Source: Hyphomicrobiales bacterium (GTDB taxonomy: Bacteria; Pseudomonadota; Alphaproteobacteria; Rickettsiales; JACKKO01). From it: DNA of 64,000 nucleotides. Under the pieces are notes generated by a model. It saw only the letters and a list, made by a program, of their open reading frames with translations. It was not told where the DNA came from and did no database searches. The translations under genes were made by a program, and so were the position numbers. Position 1 is the first letter of the stretch. Each line of letters starts with the position of its first letter. Below are positions 18,423-26,558 of the stretch, in pieces. The DNA lies in the NCBI GenBank assembly GCA_024236395.1, contig JACKKO010000001.1, positions 372,001 through 436,000 of the forward strand, written 5' to 3'.

Positions 18423-18911
18423 TTAGCTGGCGTCGGTTTTTCTGGGACTGGCAGAGGAACCTTGAATACCCTCACCCCACTCATCCAGCAGGGTTTTCTG
18501 AAAATGCTGAAGTTTTCCTATGGTATATTCTGCTTTAAGTACATAAAAAAGCAGGGCAATTTGCGGAAACAGAAACACCATACCCCAACCAAATGCGGAA
18601 AATCCATAGGGCATCAGCCAGGTGTATGGGTTAGTCAGCAGGGCCAGCGCGGTAGTATCCGGACTACCACTACGGAAAGCGGCAGCAATCTGGGGAGTCA
18701 GTCCGGAAAGATTAAACATGAATACGGTTTTGGAAGCAAATTTCCCTGGGCGCTTATCCACAATATATGAAATAATGCCCGGCAGCAGACCCATAACGAT
18801 AAGCACAAAGACATAATAGAGACCCACAGAGGTCAGGGCTGCCGCAACCAGTGTCAGGATGAACACGATTACGACCAGGTTAAAGACTACCTTCTTTTTC
18901 CCCTGTTCCAT
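18423..18911 (-). CDS. small multi-span membrane protein of unknown function
   Basis: A 162-aa protein with about four hydrophobic segments: VVIVFILTLVAAALTSVGLYY, FVLIVMGLLPGIISYIV, a central segment around TNPYTWLMPYGFSAFGWG, and MVFLFPQIALLFYVL. The C-terminus is soluble with Ser/Lys. I do not recognise the family. It ends just before the groESL heat-shock promoter, so it is not part of that operon, and read-through would pass into groES. A TATAAC element lies upstream of the ATG. A single isolated TTATCCACA inside it (18754-18762) is most likely chance. Confidence 0.72.
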   Translation of the reverse strand: MEQGKKKVVFNLVVIVFILTLVAAALTSVGLYYVFVLIVMGLLPGIISYIVDKRPGKFASKTVFMFNLSGLTPQIAAAFRSGSPDTTALALLTNPYTWLMPYGFSAFGWGMVFLFPQIALLFYVLKAEYTIGKLQHFQKTLLDEWGEGIQGSSASPRKTDAS

Positions 18912-18986
18912 GAGTAGGTTATAACAGATTTAACACCTTCCCGCTACTATTTCAGTCGCAGTGGTTTCCAGAGATATGAAATTGGC

Positions 18987-19034
18987 TTGCACAGAAGGGG
19001 TAAAACCACTATAATGCGAACGATTCTCATTATG
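18987..19034 (+). promoter_or_regulatory. sigma70 promoter with overlapping Fur box (bfd)
   Basis: TTGCAC (18987-18992), 17 nt spacer, then a perfect TATAAT (19010-19015). Directly after, GCGAACGATTCTCATTATG (19016-19034) matches 13 of 19 positions of the classical Fur box and covers the likely start site. This predicts iron repression of the small gene downstream. Confidence 0.72.
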
Positions 19035-19047
19035 AACCAGGGTGGTT

Positions 19048-19230
19048 ATGATTATTTGTCTGTGCAATGCACTGAAAGAGAAAGATATTAAGAATGTGGG
19101 TGCTGAAAATGCCTGTCATTCAGTATCGTCACTGTTTCGTGCACTGGATTGCAGCCCGTGTTGTGGTAAGTGCATTCCTGCGATGCGTACCTTTTGTCAC
19201 CCTAAGACAGCCAGTACTCCGGCAAGCTAA
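19048..19230 (+). CDS. bfd: bacterioferritin-associated ferredoxin-like [2Fe-2S] protein
   Basis: A 60-aa protein with a BFD-type [2Fe-2S] domain: an N-terminal CLC pair followed about 35 residues later by a CCGKC segment, the usual C-x-C...C-x2-C ligands. Bfd reduces iron stored in bacterioferritin so it can be released when iron is scarce. The upstream Fur box fits that role exactly. No bacterioferritin gene is adjacent. I use the ATG at 19048 with an AGGG ribosome site; a GTG two codons earlier is in frame. An Asn/Lys-rich middle (ALKEKDIKNVG) matches the family's N-x-hydrophobic pattern. It is convergent with the chemoreceptor gene. Confidence 0.88.
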   Translation: MIICLCNALKEKDIKNVGAENACHSVSSLFRALDCSPCCGKCIPAMRTFCHPKTASTPAS

Positions 19231-19249
19231 ATAATTTCCTTCTGATGAA

Positions 19250-20929
19250 TTAGGCGGCCTTTAGGCGCTCCAGCAGATTCTGTAACGTCTGCTGCAGGGA
19301 GCTGGTGGTGCTTGAGAGGGATTTACTGGTATCCAGCACGTTATTTGCGGATTCCCGCGTGCGTTCGATATGCTGGCTGACATCTCCGATACTGGTGGAA
19401 ATGCGGGAATTCATATTGGCTGCCTGCTGGGCGCTGCTGGCAATGCCCTGTGTGGCCGCCTGCTGTTGTTCGACTGCGGCGGCAATGGCCGTCGTGATTT
19501 GTTCGGTATTCCGAATGGCATCCCCAATTTTCTCAATGGCTTCCACGGTCTTTTTGGTGGTGCCCTGAATATTTCCGACCTGGCGTGCAATATCCTCAGT
19601 GGCGCGGCTGGTTTGTTCTGCCAGTGTTTTCACTTCCGATGCTACCACGGCAAAGCCCTTACCTGCTTCCCCCACACGGGCAGCCTCAATTGTGGCATTA
19701 AGTGCCAGCAGGTTAGTTTGCTCGGCAATATCGCGGATGATATTCACCACCTCTCCAATCTTACTGGCGGCATCACTGAGTTCATTAACGGCCATGCCGG
19801 CACCGTCTACTGTTTGTACTGCCCCCCGCGTCACGGTGGTAGACTGGCTGGCCTGACGTGCGATTTCAGCAATAGAATCCGATAATGATTCTACAGCACT
19901 GGCTACGGTGGAGACGCTATCAGCGGCTTCACGGCAGGCAGCCGAAGCACTCCCGGTCTGGGCATTGGTATCCTGCACGACAGTACTGATACGCTCTGCT
20001 GCACGTAGTACATTGTTTTCACTCGCGGTTAATGAAGACAGCAGACCATTAAGCTGTTGTTCCACATCGCGGGCAATATCCTGCAAGGGTCTGCTAGCGG
20101 ATGCCTCGGCAACGGGTGTGGTGATAATGGTTTCCTCAATAACTTCCTTTATTTCCGTATGCACCGGCGTGGCGACCAGCCGTTGTTTTAGCGCCGTTAA
20201 TACACTGCCTGCTTCCTGCAGAAGACCATAATTTCCGTCTTCTGGGATCCTCACTGTATCGGGTTCTTCTGCAAGACGATGCAAGGTATGTGCTAACATG
20301 GTAGCGGGCTGAGATACCATGATACGTACCAATACCAGCAGTAATACAATCAATAAACCCAGAACCAGGAGTGATCCAAAGGAAATCCAGGTAATGTACC
20401 CTGTTTCATCAGCAACGAGTACATTTGTCCGGTTTGCGTCTTGTTTGGTAGTATTCAGCAGGATCTGGAGTTGCTTTTCCATTGCATCTGCCCGCGCACG
20501 TGCTTGTTGTATCAGGTCATAACTTTGCGAAGGCTCTCCGTCATAGAAACGTCGGGAAGCACGCTCAATTAATTCAGCAATATCCACAATGCGTAGCTCG
20601 GCCTGTGCTGCCTCATCAGGCAGGTAGTTTTTTAAATAACCCACTGCCTCCTCCAGCCGTTGACGCGTTGTGGTCAGTTGCTTTTCAGCCGTATCGTTAT
20701 AGGTGGATGAGGCCTCGTTTGCCCACAACATGAATTCACCAAAGCGGGCATAGACACGTTGCAATGCTTCTAAAGTGCCAAGCCGAAACGTTTGCTGCTC
20801 CATTGCACGGGCGGCATTTTCTGCGGCACGGTCGATCAAAATATGTTGAGTGAGTGCTGTGATAAATACAATGGCCAGTAATCCCGTCAGCACGAATTTT
20901 GATGATAAAATTTGGCGAACTCTTGCCAT
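19250..20929 (-). CDS. methyl-accepting chemotaxis protein
   Basis: A transmembrane chemoreceptor of about 559 aa that signals to CheA/CheW. A first membrane helix (about 10-30) is followed by a roughly 150-residue periplasmic helical sensor, a second membrane helix (about 187-210), and a weakly conserved HAMP region. The long cytoplasmic signalling hairpin has its conserved tip [30 protein letters not shown]. There is no CheR/CheB-binding pentapeptide at the C-terminus. The start is the ATG at 20929 (MARVRQ); the longer frame from 20974 adds 15 unlikely residues. No che genes are adjacent. The ligand is unknown. Confidence 0.9.
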   Translation of the reverse strand: MARVRQILSSKFVLTGLLAIVFITALTQHILIDRAAENAARAMEQQTFRLGTLEALQRVYARFGEFMLWANEASSTYNDTAEKQLTTTRQRLEEAVGYLKNYLPDEAAQAELRIVDIAELIERASRRFYDGEPSQSYDLIQQARARADAMEKQLQILLNTTKQDANRTNVLVADETGYITWISFGSLLVLGLLIVLLLVLVRIMVSQPATMLAHTLHRLAEEPDTVRIPEDGNYGLLQEAGSVLTALKQRLVATPVHTEIKEVIEETIITTPVAEASASRPLQDIARDVEQQLNGLLSSLTASENNVLRAAERISTVVQDTNAQTGSASAACREAADSVSTVASAVESLSDSIAEIARQASQSTTVTRGAVQTVDGAGMAVNELSDAASKIGEVVNIIRDIAEQTNLLALNATIEAARVGEAGKGFAVVASEVKTLAEQTSRATEDIARQVGNIQGTTKKTVEAIEKIGDAIRNTEQITTAIAAAVEQQQAATQGIASSAQQAANMNSRISTSIGDVSQHIERTRESANNVLDTSKSLSSTTSSLQQTLQNLLERLKAA

Positions 20930-21123
20930 TAAACCACACACCTTTCCTATAATCCTCTTAGATATAATCAGCAATAATGACCTTGCATAGTGAATGATGC
21001 AACAACCAAAAACAGAGTTCTGGTTTGGTCATTGGATATGGTCATCGGGCAACAATCTATTCCTCATTTTGTATCTGTAAATAATGCGATGTTTGTCGGG
21101 GCGGCATGAAATTATGGCGTTAT

Positions 21124-21135
21124 ACAACTAGTTGT
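21124..21135. promoter_or_regulatory. palindrome upstream of the XRE-receiver gene
   Basis: ACAACTAGTTGT is a perfect 12-bp dyad located 60 nt before the start of the XRE-receiver gene. XRE-type regulators commonly bind such short palindromes in their own promoters, so I infer an autoregulatory operator. Confidence 0.45.
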
Positions 21136-21194
21136 GATAGAAATAAGTAAACAAGCGAGAAAGAACCCCGGTGTGGGGAAGAAAGTGAGGGGTT

Positions 21195-21911
21195 ATGGTC
21201 AGAATACCCAAAGAAACCCATCCCGTGGATGTTTATGTTGGTAACCGTCTACGAGCCCTCCGAAAAAAACACAAATTAAGTCAGGCCGCACTTGCAGGGA
21301 TGGTCGGGCTGTCGCACCAGCAAATCCAGCAATATGAGATTGGTGCAAACCGCGTGGCAGCAAGCATGCTGTATGAATTTTCCCGGATCATGAATGCCCC
21401 AATTTCCTATTTTTACGAAGGCTTTTCGGAGGAATTGCTAACAGAAAATCAGGAAAAAGCGGATACACTTTCCATGCGCCGTACGGCACCCCTGAATATC
21501 CTGTTGGTTGAAGATGATGCGGCTGATGAAGTCTTATTACGCACGGCGCTGGAATCATGCTCCCATGCTAGCAATGTATATGCAGTTCATGATGGGGCGG
21601 AGGCACTGGATTTTCTACGTAGCAAACAGCACGCGCATATTTTTCCATCCCCGGATATTGTCATTATGGATTATAATATTCCCAAGATTAATGGGTTCTC
21701 CTTACTGAAGGAACTCAAGCAGGATCGACAGCTTCAGCATATCCCAGTAGTGATGTTTACGAATAGTCTTGATCCACAAGTGATGCGGGATGCCTACCAG
21801 GCACATGTCAGTGGGTTTTTTCTAAAGAGCTTTGATATCGAGGAATTTAACCGATATATTGAAGTGCTGGTGGATTATTGGCATACGACAATCTTACCGA
21901 CTACGCCGTAG
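21195..21911 (+). CDS. XRE-type DNA-binding domain fused to a response-regulator receiver
   Basis: A 238-aa cytoplasmic protein. Residues 14-75 form a Cro/C1 (XRE) helix-turn-helix (LSQAALAGMVGLSHQQIQQYE), as in SinR-like and CtrA-era regulators. After a short linker, residues 100-225 form a receiver domain of the Rcp1 type, with acidic residues D107 and D108, phospho-acceptor D159 in IVIMDYNIP, T189 and K211. The order, DNA-binding first and receiver last, is the reverse of normal response regulators. The gene is tail to tail (11-nt overlap) with a PAS histidine kinase, its likely partner. Phosphorylation presumably alters dimerisation or DNA binding. A ribosome site GAGGGG lies before the ATG. 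A palindrome 60 nt upstream may be its operator. Confidence 0.85.
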   Translation: MVRIPKETHPVDVYVGNRLRALRKKHKLSQAALAGMVGLSHQQIQQYEIGANRVAASMLYEFSRIMNAPISYFYEGFSEELLTENQEKADTLSMRRTAPLNILLVEDDAADEVLLRTALESCSHASNVYAVHDGAEALDFLRSKQHAHIFPSPDIVIMDYNIPKINGFSLLKELKQDRQLQHIPVVMFTNSLDPQVMRDAYQAHVSGFFLKSFDIEEFNRYIEVLVDYWHTTILPTTP

Positions 21912-23745
21912 TCACTGGTATTTTCTTGTCCGTATTTGTCTTTTTGGGATTTATTACCCGGTTATGGAGGGTGAAGTGGAATGTGGTGCCCTTTCCGGGT
22001 GAGGACTCCATCCAGATGCGTCCGCCATGGAGCACGACAGCATTGCGGCAGATCCCGAGGCCCAACCCATAACCCTCCGTATCGTGGCTGTTATTACCGC
22101 GGGAGAAAAATTCCATCACGGTTTTATGTTCTTCTTCCGGAATACCGCGACCATTATCGCGGATTGAGAATTGCCAGCCGTTCTCAAGGGTAATGGCAGA
22201 AATTGTGATCGTGGGGGGTTTATCCTCTGTACGGTAGCGAATGGCATTGCTAATCAGGTTCTGAAAAAGCTGGCGCAGATGGGTTTTGTCTCCCGGAACT
22301 ATAGGCAGGGCACGGTAGGAGATAATCGCTCCGTTCTCACGAACCTGTTCGTGCAGACTTTCCAGAATAGTAGCAACCAGTTCTTCGCAGTTTACGCTGG
22401 TATAGGTGACGGAATGCAGGGAGGTTCGTGAAGAGGCCAGTAAGTCATGGATCAACAGCCGCATATCATTGGTGGATTTTACCATATGCCTGAGATAGAG
22501 TCGGCCATTGCTATCCAGTTGTTGGCTGTATTTCTTCTGTAATAGCTGGGCAAACGAGCCCATGGTGCGTAGTGGTTCCCTCAGATCATGTGAAACAACA
22601 AAGGCAAATCGTTCCAGTGCACTGTTGGAGAGGGTCAGATCATGAATGGTGTTCTCCAAAGCATGTTCCGCTGTTTTTAGCTCACTGATATCCATGATAT
22701 AGCCTTCCAGGGCTACCAGCGTGTCATTGTCGTCATACACCCCGGCGCCTTGTTCCCACACCCATTTGACGCTACCGTCCCTATTGCGGATACAATAGGT
22801 GATTTCAAAAGGAATATGATTGTTTACAGCCTCTTGTACCTGTTCCCAAACCTTTTCCCGGAATGCTGGTAGGATCAGGTCATTATAATGGAGTATACGC
22901 TCCTCGCCAAGGAACGCTTCTGGTGCATAGCCGGTCAGTACAGTGCAGCCGTTACTCATAAATTCCATGGTCCAGTCCCGGTCATTATTACAGCGATAGA
23001 CCATCCCGGGTAAATTACCCATCAGGGTGGTAAATTTCCGCTCATTTTCCCGAGCCAGTTGCTCAGCCTGTTTTGCAGCGGTCAGGTCATATACCATGCA
23101 GAAAAAACCGGCGATAATACCGGCAGGATTACGATGCGGAATCAGGTGGGTACGCAGATACATTGGCGATGCGTTTCCATCCTGCCACCAATATTCATAG
23201 GAAACTTCCTGTCCTTTCCGTACCTGGCGTAGGTACGGAAGGGCCTTGCGGTAAGTGTCTCTACCGGCAATATCACGGATATGGGTACCAATAATCGTGT
23301 GTGCCGGCCGACAAAACAATTCTTCATACCGTTTGTTGACAAGGATATAACGTAAGTCTGTGCCAATATATGAAACCAGTGCCGGGATATTATCCATCAC
23401 CAGTTGCAATGTATCAGAGTGCTCGTTCAGACGATTCTGTGTGTGTTTTACCGTCATCAGCAGTATGGCAATGCCCCATAGCTCCGCGATATTCAGGAAG
23501 AAATCTGTATCAAACCGGTCTTCTGGGATGATGTGATGAAAATGCGATGTCAGGAGTAAGATGGTAGCGGTACCTACGAGCGGCAGTATCGCCCAGATAC
23601 GGCGAAACCAGAAACCACAAATAAGCATGGGGATATAAAAGACCTCACTGGCGGTGTGCCCAACAGATACATGTCTGTCTAATATAAAGGCCAGCGTAGC
23701 CAGGCATGAAGCAATGAAAACCGCAATAAGCGTTCGTCTATCCAT
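21901..23745 (-). CDS. PAS-domain sensor histidine kinase
   Basis: A 614-aa membrane kinase. Residues 1-100 hold three to four membrane helices of a DUF4118-like or similar small sensor module. Two PAS domains follow (about 108-225 and 232-355, the second with PAC motif and WVWEQGAGVYDDND). The HisKA domain has H386 in VVSHDLREPLR. The GHKL ATPase has NAIRYR, DNGRGIP and GYGLGLGICRNAV. This HisKA/ATPase subtype (with the PLR and LLASSR signature) is the one that often pairs with Rcp1-like single receivers, which fits the convergent XRE-receiver gene. The stimulus is unknown; PAS domains could bind a small ligand or haem. The gene starts with a clear methionine after an AT-rich gap. Confidence 0.9.
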   Translation of the reverse strand: MDRRTLIAVFIASCLATLAFILDRHVSVGHTASEVFYIPMLICGFWFRRIWAILPLVGTATILLLTSHFHHIIPEDRFDTDFFLNIAELWGIAILLMTVKHTQNRLNEHSDTLQLVMDNIPALVSYIGTDLRYILVNKRYEELFCRPAHTIIGTHIRDIAGRDTYRKALPYLRQVRKGQEVSYEYWWQDGNASPMYLRTHLIPHRNPAGIIAGFFCMVYDLTAAKQAEQLARENERKFTTLMGNLPGMVYRCNNDRDWTMEFMSNGCTVLTGYAPEAFLGEERILHYNDLILPAFREKVWEQVQEAVNNHIPFEITYCIRNRDGSVKWVWEQGAGVYDDNDTLVALEGYIMDISELKTAEHALENTIHDLTLSNSALERFAFVVSHDLREPLRTMGSFAQLLQKKYSQQLDSNGRLYLRHMVKSTNDMRLLIHDLLASSRTSLHSVTYTSVNCEELVATILESLHEQVRENGAIISYRALPIVPGDKTHLRQLFQNLISNAIRYRTEDKPPTITISAITLENGWQFSIRDNGRGIPEEEHKTVMEFFSRGNNSHDTEGYGLGLGICRNAVVLHGGRIWMESSPGKGTTFHFTLHNRVINPKKTNTDKKIPVTTA

Positions 23746-24076
23746 TTTCTGCCAACTATTTATCCTGATAGTTTAAAGCATGACAAAGCAAAAAAATAAA
23801 GAACATTTTCATTAAATTCGTATTAAATTTGATTAATATACTGAAAAATAAGAATATATTGACATTGAAATTTATGGAGGGTAAAACAATTGCACCGCGA
23901 AATATTTGATAGATTTCGCTTGTGGGATGTAACAGGAGGGAGAACAGAATATGAAAAATATTGGAAAAACGTAGTCCGTTATACTTGCCAAAACTTTCCG
24001 GCTTGCAAGTTGAAAATTTTGGCAGGGTCTGGTTATAGTTAATCATCAAAACAGTTTGAAAAAACGGAGAAAAATC
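23746..24076. other. 331-bp AT-rich intergenic region
   Basis: No credible gene. It holds the upstream region of the histidine kinase (minus) and of the small secreted protein (plus). Notable contents are an imperfect inverted repeat and a probable promoter near 24010-24039, listed separately. A 112-codon minus-strand frame here is best explained by the low GC content. Confidence 0.6.
23986..24039 (+). promoter_or_regulatory. inverted repeat overlapping a sigma70-like promoter
   Basis: TGCCAAAAcTTTC (from 23986) pairs with GAAAaTTTTGGCA (to 24024), a 13-bp dyad with one mismatch. Its right arm overlaps a TTGAAA -35 (24010-24015), followed after 18 nt by TATAGT (24034-24039). This geometry suggests an operator controlling the secreted protein gene. 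Confidence 0.5.
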
Positions 24077-24364
24077 ATGAGATACATACACCATGTTCTC
24101 ATGGCAGGGGTCATTTTATCTTCTTCTGTCATGGCAGTTGGGCAGAATTTATCACCACAGCAAAAGCAGGCATTGGATCACTATTATGCTTATTACGGGA
24201 CATATCCGGCGGGGTATGAACATGTGACGCCCCCTCGGCAACAAATGGTAAATCATCAACCTAGAAAGCCCGTTGCAGGGGGGCGTGCAGATAATGTGCC
24301 GTATTATGGCGGCCGTGAACAGGCAGAAACTGCTGATTCGGATATTATGCATCTGGATTTCTAA
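24077..24364 (+). CDS. small secreted protein of unknown function
   Basis: A 95-aa protein with a clear signal peptide (residues 1-22, hydrophobic core VLMAGVILSSSVMA). The mature part is short, hydrophilic and rich in Tyr, Pro, Gln and His (HYYAYYGTYPAGYE), without cysteines. I do not recognise it. Good ribosome site (CGGAGA) six bases before the ATG at 24077; the longer frame begins at 24056. It has its own promoter with an inverted-repeat operator candidate and ends at a strong terminator, so it looks like a single regulated gene, perhaps an envelope or extracellular protein. Confidence 0.78.
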   Translation: MRYIHHVLMAGVILSSSVMAVGQNLSPQQKQALDHYYAYYGTYPAGYEHVTPPRQQMVNHQPRKPVAGGRADNVPYYGGREQAETADSDIMHLDF

Positions 24365-24391
24365 TATGGATCAATTGATTAGGTTGGCCGG

Positions 24392-24422
24392 AAGAAGGGT
24401 CCCAAATTATGGGACCCTTCTT
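24392..24422. terminator. bidirectional terminator (secreted protein gene and bolA)
   Basis: AAGAAGGGTCCC and GGGACCCTTCTT form a perfect 12-bp stem with a 7-nt loop. It lies 27 nt after the secreted-protein stop and 16 nt beyond the bolA stop on the other strand, so it can end both transcripts. Confidence 0.85.
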
Positions 24423-24438
24423 GTGTGTTGACAAAATG

Positions 24439-24711
24439 CTATGTTTGTTCTTCCGGACTGTATAATGTCATTGATAGTGCATGCAAACCTTCTCCCAGGA
24501 GTGGTTTGAGAGTATTCATGACCATGCGGTGACGTTGCAGGCGGGTTTTCCTGGAAAAAAGAGGGCTACGCATTTCCAGGTGGAAATGCGTCTCACCTTC
24601 GGGGCGGGCGCCAACATGTCCGGCATGGTGGTGCGAATCATCTCTCAGGTTCAGCAGCAGAGGCTGAAACTCTGTTTCCAGTACTGCGAGAATTTGTTGC
24701 ATACGCGACAT
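24439..24711 (-). CDS. bolA: BolA-family protein
   Basis: A 90-aa BolA-like protein. BolA proteins bind [2Fe-2S] clusters together with monothiol glutaredoxins and affect morphology and iron homeostasis. Family features visible are DDSHHHAGH near residue 25, ETHFHLEM, the RLQRHRMV segment with conserved His, and GEGLHALSM near the end. It is a complete domain. It is a single gene between the terminator and the terminase; no glutaredoxin is adjacent. Confidence 0.92.
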   Translation of the reverse strand: MSRMQQILAVLETEFQPLLLNLRDDSHHHAGHVGARPEGETHFHLEMRSPLFSRKTRLQRHRMVMNTLKPLLGEGLHALSMTLYSPEEQT

Positions 24712-24765
24712 GACGTATTACTAATTCAGATGGCGTACGAAGAAAAGCAGTAAAATCACCTAATA

Positions 24766-26187
24766 TTACAACCTTCGTAAGGTTGCACTTTTTCCCAAAT
24801 TTCCCTGCCGTATCCAGTTAAGAAACTGGGTGGTGCTGTCCACCTGGTCGTCGTGGGTAGTGGCCGGGAAGCGCAGTAACTCCTGCTCGTATCCCGCCAG
24901 CCAATGCGCGTATTGGGGTAAATAAACCCGCCCGCTTTCAAAGAGGGCCGATGCACTGGCCGCACGGGTCAGCTTGTCCCTCAGCGGTTGAATGGCAATC
25001 AGCGGCAGGGCTGTCTCCCGCCGCAGTTCCTGCAGGAGTGACTGGCCGCTGGCCTTATCTTCCAGCAGGATCGCATCGGGCTGATAGCGCTCGGACTGGA
25101 AGATGATCTGTTTGCGCAGTGCAGGATACTCTAAACGGGCACAGAAGACATCCAGCAAATAATACCCCTCCGTACAGATTGCCCAGCTGGTGCAGACACT
25201 AAAATCGTGCTGTTTACCGGCCTTGATGGCGGTATCCCAGCTCTGGACGATATGCTCCGGGGCTTCGGGCGGTGTAGTGTAACGCTGAATCCAATGCGGG
25301 CGGAACAATTCTCCTTCCGGTGGCAGTGGTTGTTGCTGGTACTGTGCAGCAAAGGCCATGCTACCCAGTTCCTGCCGGGTGTTCTGCAGCTCGGTTTCGC
25401 CCTCGCGTGCCGGGTGGAGGAGTTCACCGGGAGCGCGGATAAATTCCAGCGCGCCCATTGCATAATAGGCCGGTGCTTCAGCGATGGCAGGCAGGCATAA
25501 ATGTTCCCAGCGCTTGCCGGGCTTTTGCAGCAGGTAGCCGGAAAGATCCTCTTCATGCAACCGCTGCATCACCACAACAATGGCTCCCTGTTTTTTATCA
25601 TCTAATCGTGTGAGGAAACTCTGATCGAACCATTCATGGACGGTCTGCCGGGCAGTGGTACTTTCTGCCTGTGCCGGGTGCTGGGGATCATCAACGATAA
25701 GGAAGTTACCACCTTCCCCGGTAATACTTCCGCCAATGGAGGTGGCCAGACGGAAGCCGCGTTCCATCGTCATGAATTTTTCCTTGCGGTTCTGGTCAGG
25801 CTGTAGCTGCGTTTTCGGGAACATGGCCCGATACCAGGGAGCCTGCAGGATATGCCGTGTATCCAGTGCGTGCTTTAGACTGAGGTGCTGTGCATAGCTG
25901 GCGCACAGGATACGCCGTGCCGGTTGGTGCCCCAGTAGCCACGCAGGCCAGGCGACACTGACGCTGAGTGATTTCAGCATGCGTGGCGGCATATTAATAA
26001 TCAGCCGGGTAATTTCACCGCGTGTGACTGCCTTCAAGTATTCCGCGATCAGTTCGATATGCCAGTTTGGCAGAAACGGTGTCGCAGGATTGATGGTATG
26101 AAAACAGCGTGCGATAAAACTGGCGAGATCATCCCGTGTCAGGAGGTCGTACAGGTTCCGGATCGTGGGGGGCGGGGGCATGTTCAT
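24766..26187 (-). CDS. phage-type terminase large subunit (orphan)
   Basis: A 473-aa protein of the large-terminase family that packages phage DNA. The N-terminal ATPase half has INMPPRMLKSLSVSVAWPAWLLG (a Walker A variant, with LKS in place of GKS, as in this subfamily) and FLIVDDPQ (Walker B). The C-terminal RNase H-like nuclease half has SWDTAIKAGKQHDFS, the acidic LLEDKASGQSLL segment and HDDQVDSTTQFL. The protein looks intact. There is no portal, capsid or integrase gene around it, only a small upstream gene that overlaps its start by about 60 nt. It is therefore a lone or domesticated terminase or a prophage relic. The start may be either of two ATGs, at 26187 and 26181. Confidence 0.85.
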   Translation of the reverse strand: MNMPPPPTIRNLYDLLTRDDLASFIARCFHTINPATPFLPNWHIELIAEYLKAVTRGEITRLIINMPPRMLKSLSVSVAWPAWLLGHQPARRILCASYAQHLSLKHALDTRHILQAPWYRAMFPKTQLQPDQNRKEKFMTMERGFRLATSIGGSITGEGGNFLIVDDPQHPAQAESTTARQTVHEWFDQSFLTRLDDKKQGAIVVVMQRLHEEDLSGYLLQKPGKRWEHLCLPAIAEAPAYYAMGALEFIRAPGELLHPAREGETELQNTRQELGSMAFAAQYQQQPLPPEGELFRPHWIQRYTTPPEAPEHIVQSWDTAIKAGKQHDFSVCTSWAICTEGYYLLDVFCARLEYPALRKQIIFQSERYQPDAILLEDKASGQSLLQELRRETALPLIAIQPLRDKLTRAASASALFESGRVYLPQYAHWLAGYEQELLRFPATTHDDQVDSTTQFLNWIRQGNLGKSATLRRL

Positions 26188-26494
26188 AGCGGTGGAGGTA
26201 CCGTTTCAGAATAGTGATTTCATTTTCGGTGAGGGTGTTGGGTATTGGTGTTGTTTGGGTATTGCTGGCCGTTTCAGTAACGGCTTGCTGTAGTTTTTCT
26301 TCAAACGGGATGAGTTTCAGCAAGAGCTGAGAAAGCCGGACAAGCACCGCTACCGGGGATTCCCGGTTACTGCAAATACGCGAAGGCAACGTTTCCCTGC
26401 CGTGCATTTGCTCGGTGATTTCCTGCTCCAGCTGTTCCAGAAGAAGCGTTACCAGTCTCCGGGCACGCTGGATATCGTTTAAGGCATCCTGCAT
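26129..26494 (-). CDS. small helical protein overlapping the terminase gene
   Basis: A 121-aa protein, acidic and helical in its first 70 residues (LNDIQRARRLVTLLLEQLEQEITEQM), with a Thr/Pro-rich linker and a C-terminal EITILKRYLHRY segment. I do not recognise the family. Its position just before, and overlapping, the terminase large subunit is that of a small terminase subunit, but no helix-turn-helix is obvious, so that is only inference. Start: ATG at 26494, four codons after a GTG at 26506, with a GGAA ribosome site. Its last codons cover the terminase start, which suggests coupling. Confidence 0.7.
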   Translation of the reverse strand: MQDALNDIQRARRLVTLLLEQLEQEITEQMHGRETLPSRICSNRESPVAVLVRLSQLLLKLIPFEEKLQQAVTETASNTQTTPIPNTLTENEITILKRYLHRYEHAPAPHDPEPVRPPDTG

Positions 26495-26558
26495 GATTTT
26501 CCACACTCTCTTTTTGTAGCATGGTGCAGGTTAAACGTTCCCGGAAGAGGGAAAATGA

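Noticed and set aside
18754..18762. TTATCCACA, a perfect DnaA box
   Set aside because: It is single and inside a coding region; no cluster or AT-rich unwinding element, so not an origin.
23756..24094. A 112-codon minus-strand frame in the AT-rich gap
   Set aside because: No ribosome site, Phe/Ile/Asn-rich composition from AT-rich DNA, and it overlaps a probable promoter.
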